DNA of 64,000 nucleotides from Microbaculum marinisediminis (GTDB taxonomy: Bacteria > Pseudomonadota > Alphaproteobacteria > Rhizobiales > Tepidamorphaceae). The DNA is taken from positions 372,001 through 436,000 of the forward strand of contig NZ_JALIDZ010000001.1 of the NCBI RefSeq assembly GCF_025397915.1, written 5' to 3'. The stretch's first letter is position 1. Every line of letters begins with the position of its first letter. Under the pieces are notes generated by a model. The model saw only the letters and a program-made list of their open reading frames with translations, searched no databases and was not told the origin of the DNA. Both the position numbers and the translations under genes were made by a program. Positions 23,415 to 32,507 of this stretch are shown in pieces.

Positions 23415-24341
23415 TCAGGCCAGCGCGAAATCGTTCTTTTCGAGGGCCGCCTTCAGCGCCTCCAGCGCCTGCGATCGCACGGAAGTGATCTCGGCATACT
23501 TGGAGCCCGTCCACCAGCTCGCCTGGAGGATGACCTTGGCGGCCTGGAGATCGGTCGTGAGAACCGCTGGGGCGGGATCCTGAAGGACGCCGTCGATCTT
23601 GCCGAGGGTTGTGACGATCAGCTCGCGCGTCTTGGCGATGTCGGCGCCCGCGGGAACGGCGAGATTGCACTGGCTCTGCCGCTTCTTGAAGGCCGTCGCG
23701 ACCGTCACCGCATTGGTGTAGGCATCGGAATTGGGCACCAGCACCAGACGCCCGTCATGGGTGCGGATATTGGTGGAGCGCGTCTCGATGCGCTCGACGG
23801 TCCCCTCATAGCCCGAGATGACGATCTGGTCGCCGGCGAGGAAGGGTTGGCGAAACAGGATCAGGAGACCGGCGAGCCAGTTCTGCAGGATGTCCTTGAA
23901 GGCAAAGCCGATGGCGACCGAGCCGATACCCAGGCCAGCGAGCAGGTCGACCGGCTCGACAGAGGGCAGGATGATGGTGATGGCGATGAAAAAGCCGAAG
24001 ATCGTCACCGCCCAGCGCAGGAAGCCGCCGAGCACTTCGCCAAGGTTCTTGCGCTTGCGCCGGGCCGCCCATTTGACGAACGACGCCTCCACGGCCTTGG
24101 CCACGCCCCAGAAGATTCCGAAGAAGATCAGCGCGACGATGATGTTCGGCAACAGCGTGTAGGAGCCATTGATCCACTTCTCGATCTTCTCGATGATCAG
24201 CGTCGGATCGGAGTCCAGTTGCCCGAAATAGGTGACGATCACCTCCCGGGTCTTCTCCGCCACGACCGCCTGACCTTCGGCCGGCGCTGCCGCTTCGCCT
24301 GCCGCGCCCGTCGCTGCCTGAGCTACTGCCTGTGCCGTCAT
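23415..24341 (-). CDS. Small-conductance mechanosensitive channel (MscS family)
   Basis: The protein of about 308 residues has an N-terminal polar stretch, three membrane helices and the MscS core: pore helix LLAGLGIGSVAIGFAFKDIL, then NWLAGLLILFRQPFLAGDQI and the beta domain (VERIETRSTNIRTHDGRLVL, VPNSDAYTNAV). It opens under membrane tension to release solutes on osmotic downshift. Start is uncertain: ATG 24341 (used here) or ATG 24392, 17 codons earlier; neither has a strong ribosome site. It is divergent from the sulfatase gene and not obviously linked to the importer downstream. Confidence 0.9.
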   Translation of the reverse strand: MTAQAVAQAATGAAGEAAAPAEGQAVVAEKTREVIVTYFGQLDSDPTLIIEKIEKWINGSYTLLPNIIVALIFFGIFWGVAKAVEASFVKWAARRKRKNLGEVLGGFLRWAVTIFGFFIAITIILPSVEPVDLLAGLGIGSVAIGFAFKDILQNWLAGLLILFRQPFLAGDQIVISGYEGTVERIETRSTNIRTHDGRLVLVPNSDAYTNAVTVATAFKKRQSQCNLAVPAGADIAKTRELIVTTLGKIDGVLQDPAPAVLTTDLQAAKVILQASWWTGSKYAEITSVRSQALEALKAALEKNDFALA

Positions 24342-24483
24342 CGTCAAACCTGCCCTGTTGCATTCCAAACAAACGAAGGAGCGTTGCGTCATCCTGTGGA
24401 CGCCACGCCCGCTGTCGGCGCAATGTCATCGGAATGAGCTAGCGATTTCGTTAAGACGCATCGCGAACGGAGGGTGAGCGGCC

Positions 24484-26010
24484 TTGACCAACGTACTCCT
24501 CATAACCGCCGACCAGTGGCGCGGCGACAGTCTCGGCGCCGTCGGCCATCCTGTTGTCCGGACGCCGAACATCGACCGGCTGGCCGGCGAGGGAACGCTG
24601 TTCAGGAGGCACTACGCCCAGGCCGCGCCGTGTTCGCCGGCACGGGCCTGCCTCTATACCGGCCTCTACCAGATGACCAACCGGGTCTGCCGCAACGGCA
24701 CGCCGCTCGACCGGCGCCACGACACGCTGGCGCTGGCGGCTCGGCGGTCCGGCTACGATCCGACCCAGTTCGGCTATACCGACGTCGCACAGGATCCGCG
24801 TCGTCTGGATGGCCGCGATCCCTGGCGGACCACCTATGAAGGCGTGCTGCCGGGCATGAGCGTGCGCGTGCGCCTGCCCGAGGACGTCAAACCGTGGCTG
24901 TCCTGGCTCAAGGGCCGCGGCGTCGACGTGCCGCCGGGCCTCGACATCTACTTGCCGAAGGACGGCCCGGCCGACCCGCCCGCGGCCCAGGACACGCACT
25001 ATTCGGCAGAGGATACCGAGACCGCCTTCCTGACCGACGAGTTCCTGCGCTGGCTCGGCGAACAGGATCGGGCCTGGTTCGCGCATGTGAGCTTCATCCG
25101 CCCGCACCCGCCGTTCATCGTGCCGCACCCCTACGCCTCGATGTATTCCCCCGACGACGGCGGCGACTTCAGCCGCGCGGCAACGCCCGAGGCGGAGGCG
25201 GCCCAGCATCCCTTCCTCGCCTACAGCCTGGACACCATCCGCAAGACCAACTTCGTGCACGGCGCCTCCGGCTCGATCAGCGACTGGGACGATGCCGCGC
25301 GGCGGCAGATCCGGGCGACCTATTGGGGCATGATCTCGGAGGTCGACGCGCAGATCGGCCGGATGATGGCGGGACTGGAGGCGGCCGGCGCGGCCGAGGA
25401 CACGCTCGTCATCCTGACGAGCGACCACGGCGAGATGATGGGCGACCACTGGCTCTACGGCAAGCTCGGCTGGTTCGACCAGAGCTATCACGTGCCGTTG
25501 ATCGTCCGCGACCCGAAGGCGGGGCGGCCGGGACAGGCCGTCGACCGCTTCACCGAGTCGATCGACATCGTTCCGACGATCCTGGAGCGGATCGGCGCCG
25601 ACGTACCGCCCCATCTCGACGGCCGCTCGCTGATGCCCTTCCTCGAAGGCACGATACCGGCGAACTGGCGCAGCGAAGCGCATTGGGAATTCGATTTCCG
25701 CGAGGTGGCGACGGCCGAGACCGAACGCCGCTTCGGCCTGCCGCTCGATGCACTGAACCTCGCCGTCGTGCGCGGCGAGCGGTTCAAGTACGTGCATTTC
25801 GGCGGCCTGCCCCCGCTCCTGTTCGACATGCAGGCGGACCCGGGCGAGCTCACGAATCTGGCCGAGGATCCGGCCTACAGGGACGCACGGCTGGAGATGG
25901 CCGAGGCACTGCTCGCCTGGCGCGCCCGCCATCTCGACCGCAGCCTATCGGGCATCGAGTTGACCGAAGACGGACCGGTGTCGGCGACAGTCGATCGTCG
26001 CGCGGGGTGA
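24484..26010 (+). CDS. Formylglycine-type sulfatase or phosphonate monoester hydrolase
   Basis: The 508-residue protein starts with TTG (MTNVLLITADQWRGDSLGAV). CSPARACLYTG gives the C-x-P-x-R motif in which Cys50 is converted to formylglycine; metal ligands are visible in TADQ and LTSDHGEMMGDH. The pattern PCSPAR...YTGLYQMTNRV and the 500-residue length fit phosphonate monoester hydrolase/phosphodiesterases (PehA type) as well as arylsulfatases. With phnX and the phosphonate oxidoreductase next door, hydrolysis of phosphonate mono- or diesters is likely. The gene converges with phnX, four bases apart. Activation needs a formylglycine-generating enzyme encoded elsewhere. Confidence 0.85.
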   Translation: MTNVLLITADQWRGDSLGAVGHPVVRTPNIDRLAGEGTLFRRHYAQAAPCSPARACLYTGLYQMTNRVCRNGTPLDRRHDTLALAARRSGYDPTQFGYTDVAQDPRRLDGRDPWRTTYEGVLPGMSVRVRLPEDVKPWLSWLKGRGVDVPPGLDIYLPKDGPADPPAAQDTHYSAEDTETAFLTDEFLRWLGEQDRAWFAHVSFIRPHPPFIVPHPYASMYSPDDGGDFSRAATPEAEAAQHPFLAYSLDTIRKTNFVHGASGSISDWDDAARRQIRATYWGMISEVDAQIGRMMAGLEAAGAAEDTLVILTSDHGEMMGDHWLYGKLGWFDQSYHVPLIVRDPKAGRPGQAVDRFTESIDIVPTILERIGADVPPHLDGRSLMPFLEGTIPANWRSEAHWEFDFREVATAETERRFGLPLDALNLAVVRGERFKYVHFGGLPPLLFDMQADPGELTNLAEDPAYRDARLEMAEALLAWRARHLDRSLSGIELTEDGPVSATVDRRAG

Positions 26011-26014
26011 ACGG

Positions 26015-26821
26015 CTAGGGCCGCTCCCCGCGCAGGAGCCGGCCCTCGATTTCGTCGATCACATCCATCAGCTCGGCGACCGAGCCGATGACGAAATGCG
26101 CGCCGGCACGGGCGAGACGGCGCTCGGCGGCCGCGTAGCGATCGAGGTGGGAGTCGTCGTACGCTTCGTATTCCTCCAGCGACAGCCCCATCGCGTTGCC
26201 GGACGCGGCTACGCCGACGGTCCAGGTGCCGGCGGCAAGGCCCTCGGCTATGCCGGGCTCGGTATCGTCCACCTTGACGACGGACCAGGCCGGCCAGACC
26301 TGGAGGTCGAGGAATGTGCGGTACATCATCAGCGCGCCGGGGCGACCTTCCGGCAGATCGCCGGCGCAGACCAGATTGTCCGGGGCGAAGCCCTGCGCGG
26401 CGGCAATCGGCACGAGCCGCTCCATTATCTCGCGCGTGTAGCCGGTGGTGGAGCCGATCTTGATGCCGCAGGCGCGCAGCTCGGCGACCGTCTCGATGAC
26501 GCCGGGGATCAGGTCGGCATAGTCCGTCACCACCTCGGCGTTGAGCGGCACGAACACTTCGTAGATGGCGTCGACGTCGGCATCGCCGAAATCCCTGCCC
26601 TTCGCCTCCCGCCACGCCTGGGCGATGCGCGGAATACGGCCGAGCGCCTGGATATGGTCCCATTTCGGCAGGCCCATCGGCACCCGGGCCTCGTCGATCG
26701 AGATATCGACGCCGAAGCGCCTGAACACCTCCACGAACGCGCCCATCGGCGCGCGCGAACCGAAGTCGACGACGGTGCCCGCCCAATCGAAAACCACCGC
26801 CTTCACCGTATTCCCGGTCAT
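26015..26821 (-). CDS. phnX: Phosphonoacetaldehyde hydrolase
   Basis: The 268-residue HAD-superfamily enzyme splits phosphonoacetaldehyde into acetaldehyde and phosphate. The nucleophile motif is VVFDWAGTVVD (Asp12), and the Schiff-base lysine is Lys53 in VPMGLPKWDH, the same position as in Bacillus cereus PhnX. VDDTEPGIAEG gives the magnesium-binding acids. It lies 18 bases downstream of the FAD oxidoreductase on the same strand, so the two form an operon that makes and then cleaves phosphonoacetaldehyde. Confidence 0.93.
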   Translation of the reverse strand: MTGNTVKAVVFDWAGTVVDFGSRAPMGAFVEVFRRFGVDISIDEARVPMGLPKWDHIQALGRIPRIAQAWREAKGRDFGDADVDAIYEVFVPLNAEVVTDYADLIPGVIETVAELRACGIKIGSTTGYTREIMERLVPIAAAQGFAPDNLVCAGDLPEGRPGALMMYRTFLDLQVWPAWSVVKVDDTEPGIAEGLAAGTWTVGVAASGNAMGLSLEEYEAYDDSHLDRYAAAERRLARAGAHFVIGSVAELMDVIDEIEGRLLRGERP

Positions 26822-26839
26822 CCCGTTTTCCTTTCCTGT

Positions 26840-27967
26840 TCAGGCGCCGAACATGCCGTCTATCACCTCCTCGGCGATGCCGAAGGCGGTCGACGCCCCG
26901 GTGCCGGATGTAACGATGACAAGGCGTACCCTGTCCTCCGGCGCGTCGACCAGCATCAGACGATCGGACGCGGAGGCGTAGATGCCGGTCCAGCGTTCCG
27001 TGACCTCGTAGGCACCCATATCGAGCACGTTATCGAACTCGTCGAGGATCAGCCGGTCGACTGCTTCGGAAGCGAAGGGTTCGGGCGTCCAGCCGTAGTG
27101 ATGGCTGTCGCCGACCACGAGGCTCCCATCCGACGATTGAACCACGATCAGGTGCACGCCGGCCTCGAGTGCATCGGCCCGCTCGCGCTCCAGCCGCGCC
27201 TTCAGGGCGGCGGCTTGCGGCAGTTCGGCGTAGCCGAGATAGCGGACCAGGCCGAGATCCGACATCACCGCGGTGCCGAGGGCCGCGCCTGCCGGCGGCT
27301 TCAACCGCATCATGTGCAGCTTGCAGCGGGTGAGGCCATAGGCGGCGATACGCTCGGGGTAGAGCGAGAGGAAGTCGTCGCCGGGACAGACCACGGCCGC
27401 CTCCGCGCGCACCGTCCCGGCGGACGTTTCAATCGCAGGCAAGGCGATGCCCTGCACCTGGGCCCGGCGCAGGAAAGCCACGCCGTGATCGCGTTCGAGA
27501 TAGGCGGCGAGTTGCGGAATCGCGTCGCGGGATTCGACGCGCAATTCGTGCGGGCTCCGCAGGACCGCGCGGACATTGTCACGCAGACGCGGCACCGTCT
27601 TGCGGGCCTCGTCCAGGGTCTGCAGCATGCACCCCTCGCCCATTTCCGTTTCCAGGAACGCCTCCAGGACCGGCAGCGATTCCGCGTAACGGGCGGCCAC
27701 GGCGAGACCGCGCTGGGCGACCTCGATGCCGGCGGGGCCCGCGATCTCCGCCCAGACGTCGCGCGAGCGCCTTGCCCGGCGCCAGCATTCGCCGTGCTGC
27801 TGCCCGGTGACGGTGACGAAGCCGAAGTTGCGCACGGACGCGCCGTTGGCGCCGGCATCCCGGTCGACGACCACCACCTTCATGCCGCGCCGGGCCGCCA
27901 TCAGCGCATGGGCAAGCCCGACGATGCCGGCGCCGACGACGGCGAGGTCGTATCGTTCGTCTTTCAT
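26840..27967 (-). CDS. FAD-dependent aminophosphonate oxidoreductase (TIGR03364/PbfD-like)
   Basis: The 375-residue D-amino-acid-oxidase-fold flavoprotein starts MKDERYDLAVVGAGIVGLAH with the dinucleotide-binding GxGxxG. Segments GASVRNFGFVTVTGQ and VVCPGDDFLSLYP mark the phosphonate-linked subgroup that occurs beside phnX. Enzymes of this group (named PbfD in recent work, from memory) oxidise N-methylated 2-aminoethylphosphonate, giving phosphonoacetaldehyde for PhnX. No PhnW transaminase is present in the window, so this enzyme probably supplies PhnX by oxidation. Start ATG 27967; an upstream ATG (28006) is less likely. Confidence 0.82.
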   Translation of the reverse strand: MKDERYDLAVVGAGIVGLAHALMAARRGMKVVVVDRDAGANGASVRNFGFVTVTGQQHGECWRRARRSRDVWAEIAGPAGIEVAQRGLAVAARYAESLPVLEAFLETEMGEGCMLQTLDEARKTVPRLRDNVRAVLRSPHELRVESRDAIPQLAAYLERDHGVAFLRRAQVQGIALPAIETSAGTVRAEAAVVCPGDDFLSLYPERIAAYGLTRCKLHMMRLKPPAGAALGTAVMSDLGLVRYLGYAELPQAAALKARLERERADALEAGVHLIVVQSSDGSLVVGDSHHYGWTPEPFASEAVDRLILDEFDNVLDMGAYEVTERWTGIYASASDRLMLVDAPEDRVRLVIVTSGTGASTAFGIAEEVIDGMFGA

Positions 27968-28188
27968 TGTCCGGCCTGCCCCCGTGGAATAACGAAGCGC
28001 ATACAAATCCCGCCTCGATGACAGCTATGCGACGGTCCGACCAATTGCCGCAGCAAAGTCAGTTGCGAATTGGAATAAATACTGGTTCAAAGGGTTGTCC
28101 GGATCGGGTCGATGTCGCGTGCGCGCGGTGACGGCTCGGGCCCGGCTTGCACCGACCAAACGGCCGCAAGGAAAGGTACGAATCCGCC

Positions 28189-29430
28189 ATGGCTTTTGAC
28201 TACGCCAGCGTATTTCGGTCCGCCATCGAGGATATTACCGCGGAGAAGCGCTATCGCGTCTTCGCCGAGCTCGAGCGCGTCGCGGGCCGCTTTCCCCGGG
28301 CGATCTACCACGGCGCGTCCGGCAAGCGCGAGATCACCATCTGGTGTTCGAACGACTATCTAGGCATGGGCCAGCATCCGGACGTGATCGCGGCGGCAAC
28401 GGATGCGATAGACCGTATGGGCGTCGGGGCCGGCGGCACGCGCAACATTTCCGGCACCAACCATCCGCTGGTCAGCCTGGAAGCGGAGCTTGCCGATCTG
28501 CACGGCAAGGAGGCGGCCCTCGCCTTCACCTCCGGTTTCATCTCCAACGAGGCCTCGATCTCGACGATCGCCCGGCTGATTCCGGAATGCCTGATCCTGT
28601 CGGACGAGCTGAACCACGCCTCGATGATCGAGGGCGTGCGGCGCTCGGGCTGCGACAAGAAGATCTTCCGGCACAACGACGTCGAACACCTGGAAGACCT
28701 GCTCCAGGCTGCCGGCAAGGAACGGCCGAAGCTGATCGTGTTCGAGTCGGTCTATTCGATGGATGGCGATATCGGCCCCGTCGGCAAGATCTGCGACCTG
28801 GCCGAGCGCTACGGCGCGATGACCTATATCGACGAGGTACACGCGGTCGGCATGTACGGCCCGCGCGGCGGCGGCATCGCCGAACGCGAGGGCGAAATGG
28901 GTCGCATCGACGTGGTCGAGGGCACGCTGGCCAAGGCGTTCGGGTGCCTGGGCGGGTACATCGCCTCGACGTCGGACATCGTCGACTCGGTGCGGTCCTT
29001 CGCGCCCGGCTTCATCTTCACCACCGCCCTGCCGCCGACGATCGCGGCGGCCGCGACGGCCTCGATCCGCATCCTCAAGGCATCGTCGGCGGAACGCGAG
29101 GCGCAGCAGCGCCAGGCGACGCGGACCAAGGACGTGCTGCTCGCGCGCGGCCTGCCGGTGATGCCGTCGGTCACGCATATCGTGCCGATTCTGGTTGGCG
29201 ATCCGGAGCTGTGCAAGGCGGCAAGCGACCGGCTGATGGACAAGCACGACATCTACATCCAGCCGATCAACTACCCGACCGTTCCGCGCGGCACGGAGCG
29301 CCTGCGGATCACGCCGACGCCGTTCCACGACGACCGGTTGATCGAAGGACTGGCCGAGGCGCTCTCCGAGGTCTGGGACACGCTCGGCATCCCTTACGCC
29401 GACACCGATCGCGCCGCGGCGGCGGAATAA
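28189..29430 (+). CDS. hemA: 5-aminolevulinate synthase
   Basis: The 413-residue PLP enzyme condenses succinyl-CoA and glycine to 5-aminolevulinate, the first step of haem synthesis by the C4 route of Alphaproteobacteria. [50 protein letters not shown] and [15 protein letters not shown] are diagnostic. The PLP lysine is Lys249 in GTLAKAFG, matching Lys248 of Rhodobacter ALAS. It is divergent from the FAD oxidoreductase, with 221 bases between. It converges with fixS; haem demand of the cbb3 oxidase may explain the neighbourhood. No clear FixK box was found upstream. A weak stem (GGCT/AGCC, 29505-29515) and T-run follow the gene. Confidence 0.95.
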   Translation: MAFDYASVFRSAIEDITAEKRYRVFAELERVAGRFPRAIYHGASGKREITIWCSNDYLGMGQHPDVIAAATDAIDRMGVGAGGTRNISGTNHPLVSLEAELADLHGKEAALAFTSGFISNEASISTIARLIPECLILSDELNHASMIEGVRRSGCDKKIFRHNDVEHLEDLLQAAGKERPKLIVFESVYSMDGDIGPVGKICDLAERYGAMTYIDEVHAVGMYGPRGGGIAEREGEMGRIDVVEGTLAKAFGCLGGYIASTSDIVDSVRSFAPGFIFTTALPPTIAAAATASIRILKASSAEREAQQRQATRTKDVLLARGLPVMPSVTHIVPILVGDPELCKAASDRLMDKHDIYIQPINYPTVPRGTERLRITPTPFHDDRLIEGLAEALSEVWDTLGIPYADTDRAAAAE

Positions 29431-29559
29431 CGCCCGACGATTTCCGAGATCTGATGCGTCGCGCCGCCTGCCAGCAGGATGGCGCGATATCCCACTATCG
29501 AAGCGGCTAGCAGCCTGTTTTTCTTACGGGAATGACAGGCCTATCCGATCTCGCCGCGA

Positions 29560-29736
29560 TCAGGCGGATCGGCTGTCGCGCTCGTCGTCGGGCGGCAGAT
29601 CGTCATCCATGATGGCGCGCCAGGCGGCGCCGTCCAGGTCCTCGAACTGATCGGACTTCATCGCCCACAGGAAGGCGGCAAGGCCGAGCAGACCCAACCC
29701 CAAAGCCACGGGAATGAGGATGAAGAGGACGTCCAT
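29560..29736 (-). CDS. fixS: cbb3 oxidase maturation protein FixS (CcoS)
   Basis: The 58-residue protein has one membrane helix (LFILIPVALGLGLLGLAAFL), the typical FLWAMKSDQFEDLDGAAWRA motif and an acidic tail. It is needed for incorporation of cofactors in the catalytic subunit of cbb3 oxidase. It is the last gene of the fixGHIS set; its ATG shares a base with the fixI stop (TGATG). Confidence 0.92.
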   Translation of the reverse strand: MDVLFILIPVALGLGLLGLAAFLWAMKSDQFEDLDGAAWRAIMDDDLPPDDERDSRSA

Positions 29737-31937
29737 CAGGACGCGCCCTCCAGCTTGCGCGCGATCAGGCGGACCCGGAGCGCATTGAGCGTCACGACCA
29801 CCGAGGACGACGACATGGCAAGCGCCGCCACCAGCGGCGTGACGAAGCCGAGCACCGCGATCGGCACCGCGCAGACGTTGTAGAACGCGGCGAACCACAG
29901 GTTCTGGTCCATGGCGCGGCGGGCGCGGCGGGAAATATCAATCGCCGTGACGACCGGACCAAGCTTGTCGCCGAGGAAAACCGCGTCGGCGGCGGCTTGC
30001 GACAGATGGACGGCGGTGACCGGCGACATCGACACGTGGGCGGCGGCAAGCGCCGGCGCGTCGTTGAGGCCATCGCCGACCATGAGCACCTTATGGCCTT
30101 GATCTTTCAGCTCTTCCAGGATCGCGATCTTGTCGGCGGGCTTCAGTCCGGCGTGGCGATCGGCGACGCCGAGGGCGTCGGCTGCGGCGTCGACTGCGGC
30201 GGCGCGGTCGCCGGACAGGATCATCACCGTGATGCCACGGTCCTTGAGCCTGGCGATCACGTCGGCGGCGTCCGGGCGCAGGCCCTGGGCAACGGCGATC
30301 GGTATGGCATCCGCCTCGCCCTCACGGTACCAGACCAGCGAATGCGCGCCGCTTTCGGCCGTTTCGGCGGCCTTCTCGGCGGAAACACCGCAGAATGCGG
30401 CGCTTCCGAGCCGGCACGCGACGCCGTCGATCTCGGCACGGACGCCCTGACCGGGCTCCTCGGTGGCGTCCGGAACGGGGCTCGTCGCATAGGATTTCAG
30501 GGCCGCGGAGAGCGGATGGCGGCTCGACAGGGCGAGCCGACCGGCCCGACCCAAACGCGCCTGCGGAGTCGCCGCGGGGTCGACAAGGGTCGGCTCCGGG
30601 CTCGTCAGCGTGCCGGTCTTGTCGAAGACGACGGTATCGGCCTCGGCGAAGCGCTCGACGGCATCGCCGGCGTTGAGCAGGACGCCGGAACGGAACAAGA
30701 GGCCGCTGGCGACGACCTGGACCGCCGGCACGGCGAGGCCGAGCGCGCACGGGCAGGTGATGATCAGGACGGCGATCGCCGTCATCAGCGCCTCCTGCCA
30801 GCCGCTGCCCGCGATCATCCAGCCGACGAAGGTCAGCGCGGCGGCGGAATGGACCAGCGGGGCGTAGTAGCCGGCCGCCTTGTCGGCGAGCGCCAGGCGC
30901 GTGGAGCGCGCCGTCTGGGCCGCATCGAGCAGCGTGTTGACCTCGTCCAGCAGGGTGCCCTTGGCGGCGGCGGTGACCTGCACGGTCAGGGCGCCGGTCA
31001 TGTTGAGGGTGCCGGCATAGACGCGGTCGCCGGGTCCGGCGGCGGCATAGGCGGTCTCGCCGGTGACGAGGCTGTTGTCGATCTCGGTCGAGCCGGTCTC
31101 GATGACGCCGTCGACGGACAGCCGCTCGCCGGCGGCCACCAGCACGCGGTCGCCCGGATCGATGGCGGAGACCGGAACGACGCGGGTGGAGCCGTCGGGC
31201 AGGACCTTGGTCGCCGTCTCGCCCTTCAGCGCGGCCAGGTTCTCGGCCTGGGCGCGGGTGCGGCGGCGCATGTTCATGTCGAGGAAGCGGCCGACCAGCA
31301 GGAAGAACAGCAGCATGACGGCGGCGTCGAAATAGGCGTGACGGCCGCCGTTGAAGGTCTCGACCACCGACATGCCGACCGCCAGCAGAACGCCCAGCGT
31401 GATCGGCACGTCCATGTTGACGGTGCGCTTCATCAGCGCGCCGATGGCGGATTCGAAGAACGGCCGTCCGGCATAGGCGACGGCGGGAATGGCGATCAGC
31501 GCGGAGAGCCAGTGGAACAGGTCCCGGATCTCCGGCGTGATGTCGGTGACGTTGCCCGACCACACCGAAACCGACAGCAGCATGACGTTCATCGCCGCGA
31601 AGCCGGCGACGGCCATGCATTTCATCAGACGCCGGGATTCGGCGGCCTCGGCGCCGGCGGCGGCGGCGGGATCGAACGGATGAGCCCGGTAGCCGAGCGC
31701 GGCCAGCTTCTCGACGACGTCGGCAGGGGCGAGTGCGCCGGCGCGCCACTCGACGGCGAGGCGGCGGTTGGTGAAGTTGAGCCGCGCCCGGGTGATGCCG
31801 GGCACGGTGCCGAGCCCCTTCTCGATCTTGGCCATGCAGCCGGCACAGCGCACGCCCTCGACGGCGAGGTCCATGTGCTCGATGCCGTCACCGACAGCGG
31901 TAACGAAACTCTTCAGATCGCGATCGTGGTAACCCAT
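29736..31937 (-). CDS. fixI: Copper-translocating P-type ATPase FixI (CcoI)
   Basis: The 733-residue P1B-ATPase exports Cu(I) for the CuB site of cbb3 oxidase. It has an N-terminal metal-binding domain with Cys31-x-x-Cys34 (RCAGCMAKI), eight membrane helices with the CPC motif in ITCPCALGLAVPA, phosphorylation site DKTGTLTSPEP and hinge VGDGLNDAPALAAAHVS. FixI lacks the high-turnover features of CopA but sequence cannot show this directly; the fix context decides the name. Start ATG 31937. It lies between fixH and fixS. Confidence 0.93.
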   Translation of the reverse strand: MGYHDRDLKSFVTAVGDGIEHMDLAVEGVRCAGCMAKIEKGLGTVPGITRARLNFTNRRLAVEWRAGALAPADVVEKLAALGYRAHPFDPAAAAGAEAAESRRLMKCMAVAGFAAMNVMLLSVSVWSGNVTDITPEIRDLFHWLSALIAIPAVAYAGRPFFESAIGALMKRTVNMDVPITLGVLLAVGMSVVETFNGGRHAYFDAAVMLLFFLLVGRFLDMNMRRRTRAQAENLAALKGETATKVLPDGSTRVVPVSAIDPGDRVLVAAGERLSVDGVIETGSTEIDNSLVTGETAYAAAGPGDRVYAGTLNMTGALTVQVTAAAKGTLLDEVNTLLDAAQTARSTRLALADKAAGYYAPLVHSAAALTFVGWMIAGSGWQEALMTAIAVLIITCPCALGLAVPAVQVVASGLLFRSGVLLNAGDAVERFAEADTVVFDKTGTLTSPEPTLVDPAATPQARLGRAGRLALSSRHPLSAALKSYATSPVPDATEEPGQGVRAEIDGVACRLGSAAFCGVSAEKAAETAESGAHSLVWYREGEADAIPIAVAQGLRPDAADVIARLKDRGITVMILSGDRAAAVDAAADALGVADRHAGLKPADKIAILEELKDQGHKVLMVGDGLNDAPALAAAHVSMSPVTAVHLSQAAADAVFLGDKLGPVVTAIDISRRARRAMDQNLWFAAFYNVCAVPIAVLGFVTPLVAALAMSSSSVVVTLNALRVRLIARKLEGAS

Positions 31938-31971
31938 GGCCTGTCCCCTGGCGAAACCCTCGCCGCGGCGC

Positions 31972-32481
31972 CTATTTCAACATCACCCGGTTCTCGGAGC
32001 GGTAGAGCCGATCGTCGCCGCGCATGGCGTCGATGATCAGCAGCCAGTTGCCCGAGACGACCGCTTCGGCGGCGCCGCGGTAGCGGCCGATCTCGCCCTC
32101 CGCCAGCGTTACGCGGCGGTCGTCTGCCTGGCTGACGTGGCTTGCCAGCGTCGCCGAGACCTCGAGGCCGCCGACCGGGGCGCCGTCGCCATCGCGAACG
32201 CTTATGTCGAACGCCACGCCGTCCGCCGTCCGCGCGACATCGGCGCTGACCGCCCAGTTGCGCTCGGCCTGGGCCTGGGCGGCGTCGAGTTCGGCCTGAT
32301 AGGCGTTGCCGGCGCGGTAGGAGGAGGCTTCGACGACGCCGGTATTGGTCGAAACGGCCAGCCAGATCATGATGATGTTGGCGACCGTGATCAGCCCGAA
32401 GAAGCCGATGAGGCTGAACAACACCAACCGCCCGGTAACGCGGAAACCACCGTCCTTGCTCATGTTCTCGACCGTCGTCAT
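31972..32481 (-). CDS. fixH: FixH family protein (CcoH)
   Basis: The 169-residue protein has one N-terminal membrane helix (LVLFSLIGFFGLITVANIIM) and a periplasmic FixH domain (YRAGNAYQAELDAAQAQAER, VSGNWLLIIDA). It takes part in cbb3 oxidase assembly, interacting with subunits during maturation. Start ATG 32481 (a second ATG six codons on, MSKDGGFRVTGR, is also possible). Between fixG and fixI in the usual order. Confidence 0.92.
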   Translation of the reverse strand: MTTVENMSKDGGFRVTGRLVLFSLIGFFGLITVANIIMIWLAVSTNTGVVEASSYRAGNAYQAELDAAQAQAERNWAVSADVARTADGVAFDISVRDGDGAPVGGLEVSATLASHVSQADDRRVTLAEGEIGRYRGAAEAVVSGNWLLIIDAMRGDDRLYRSENRVMLK

Positions 32482-32507
32482 ATCATACCCGACCTGTCTT
32501 CCCGATC

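Noticed and set aside
29997-32036. A 679-codon plus-strand frame opposite fixI
   Set aside because: It is histidine/aspartate/arginine-rich shadow coding typical of the antisense of high-GC genes; the minus strand carries the full FixI motifs.
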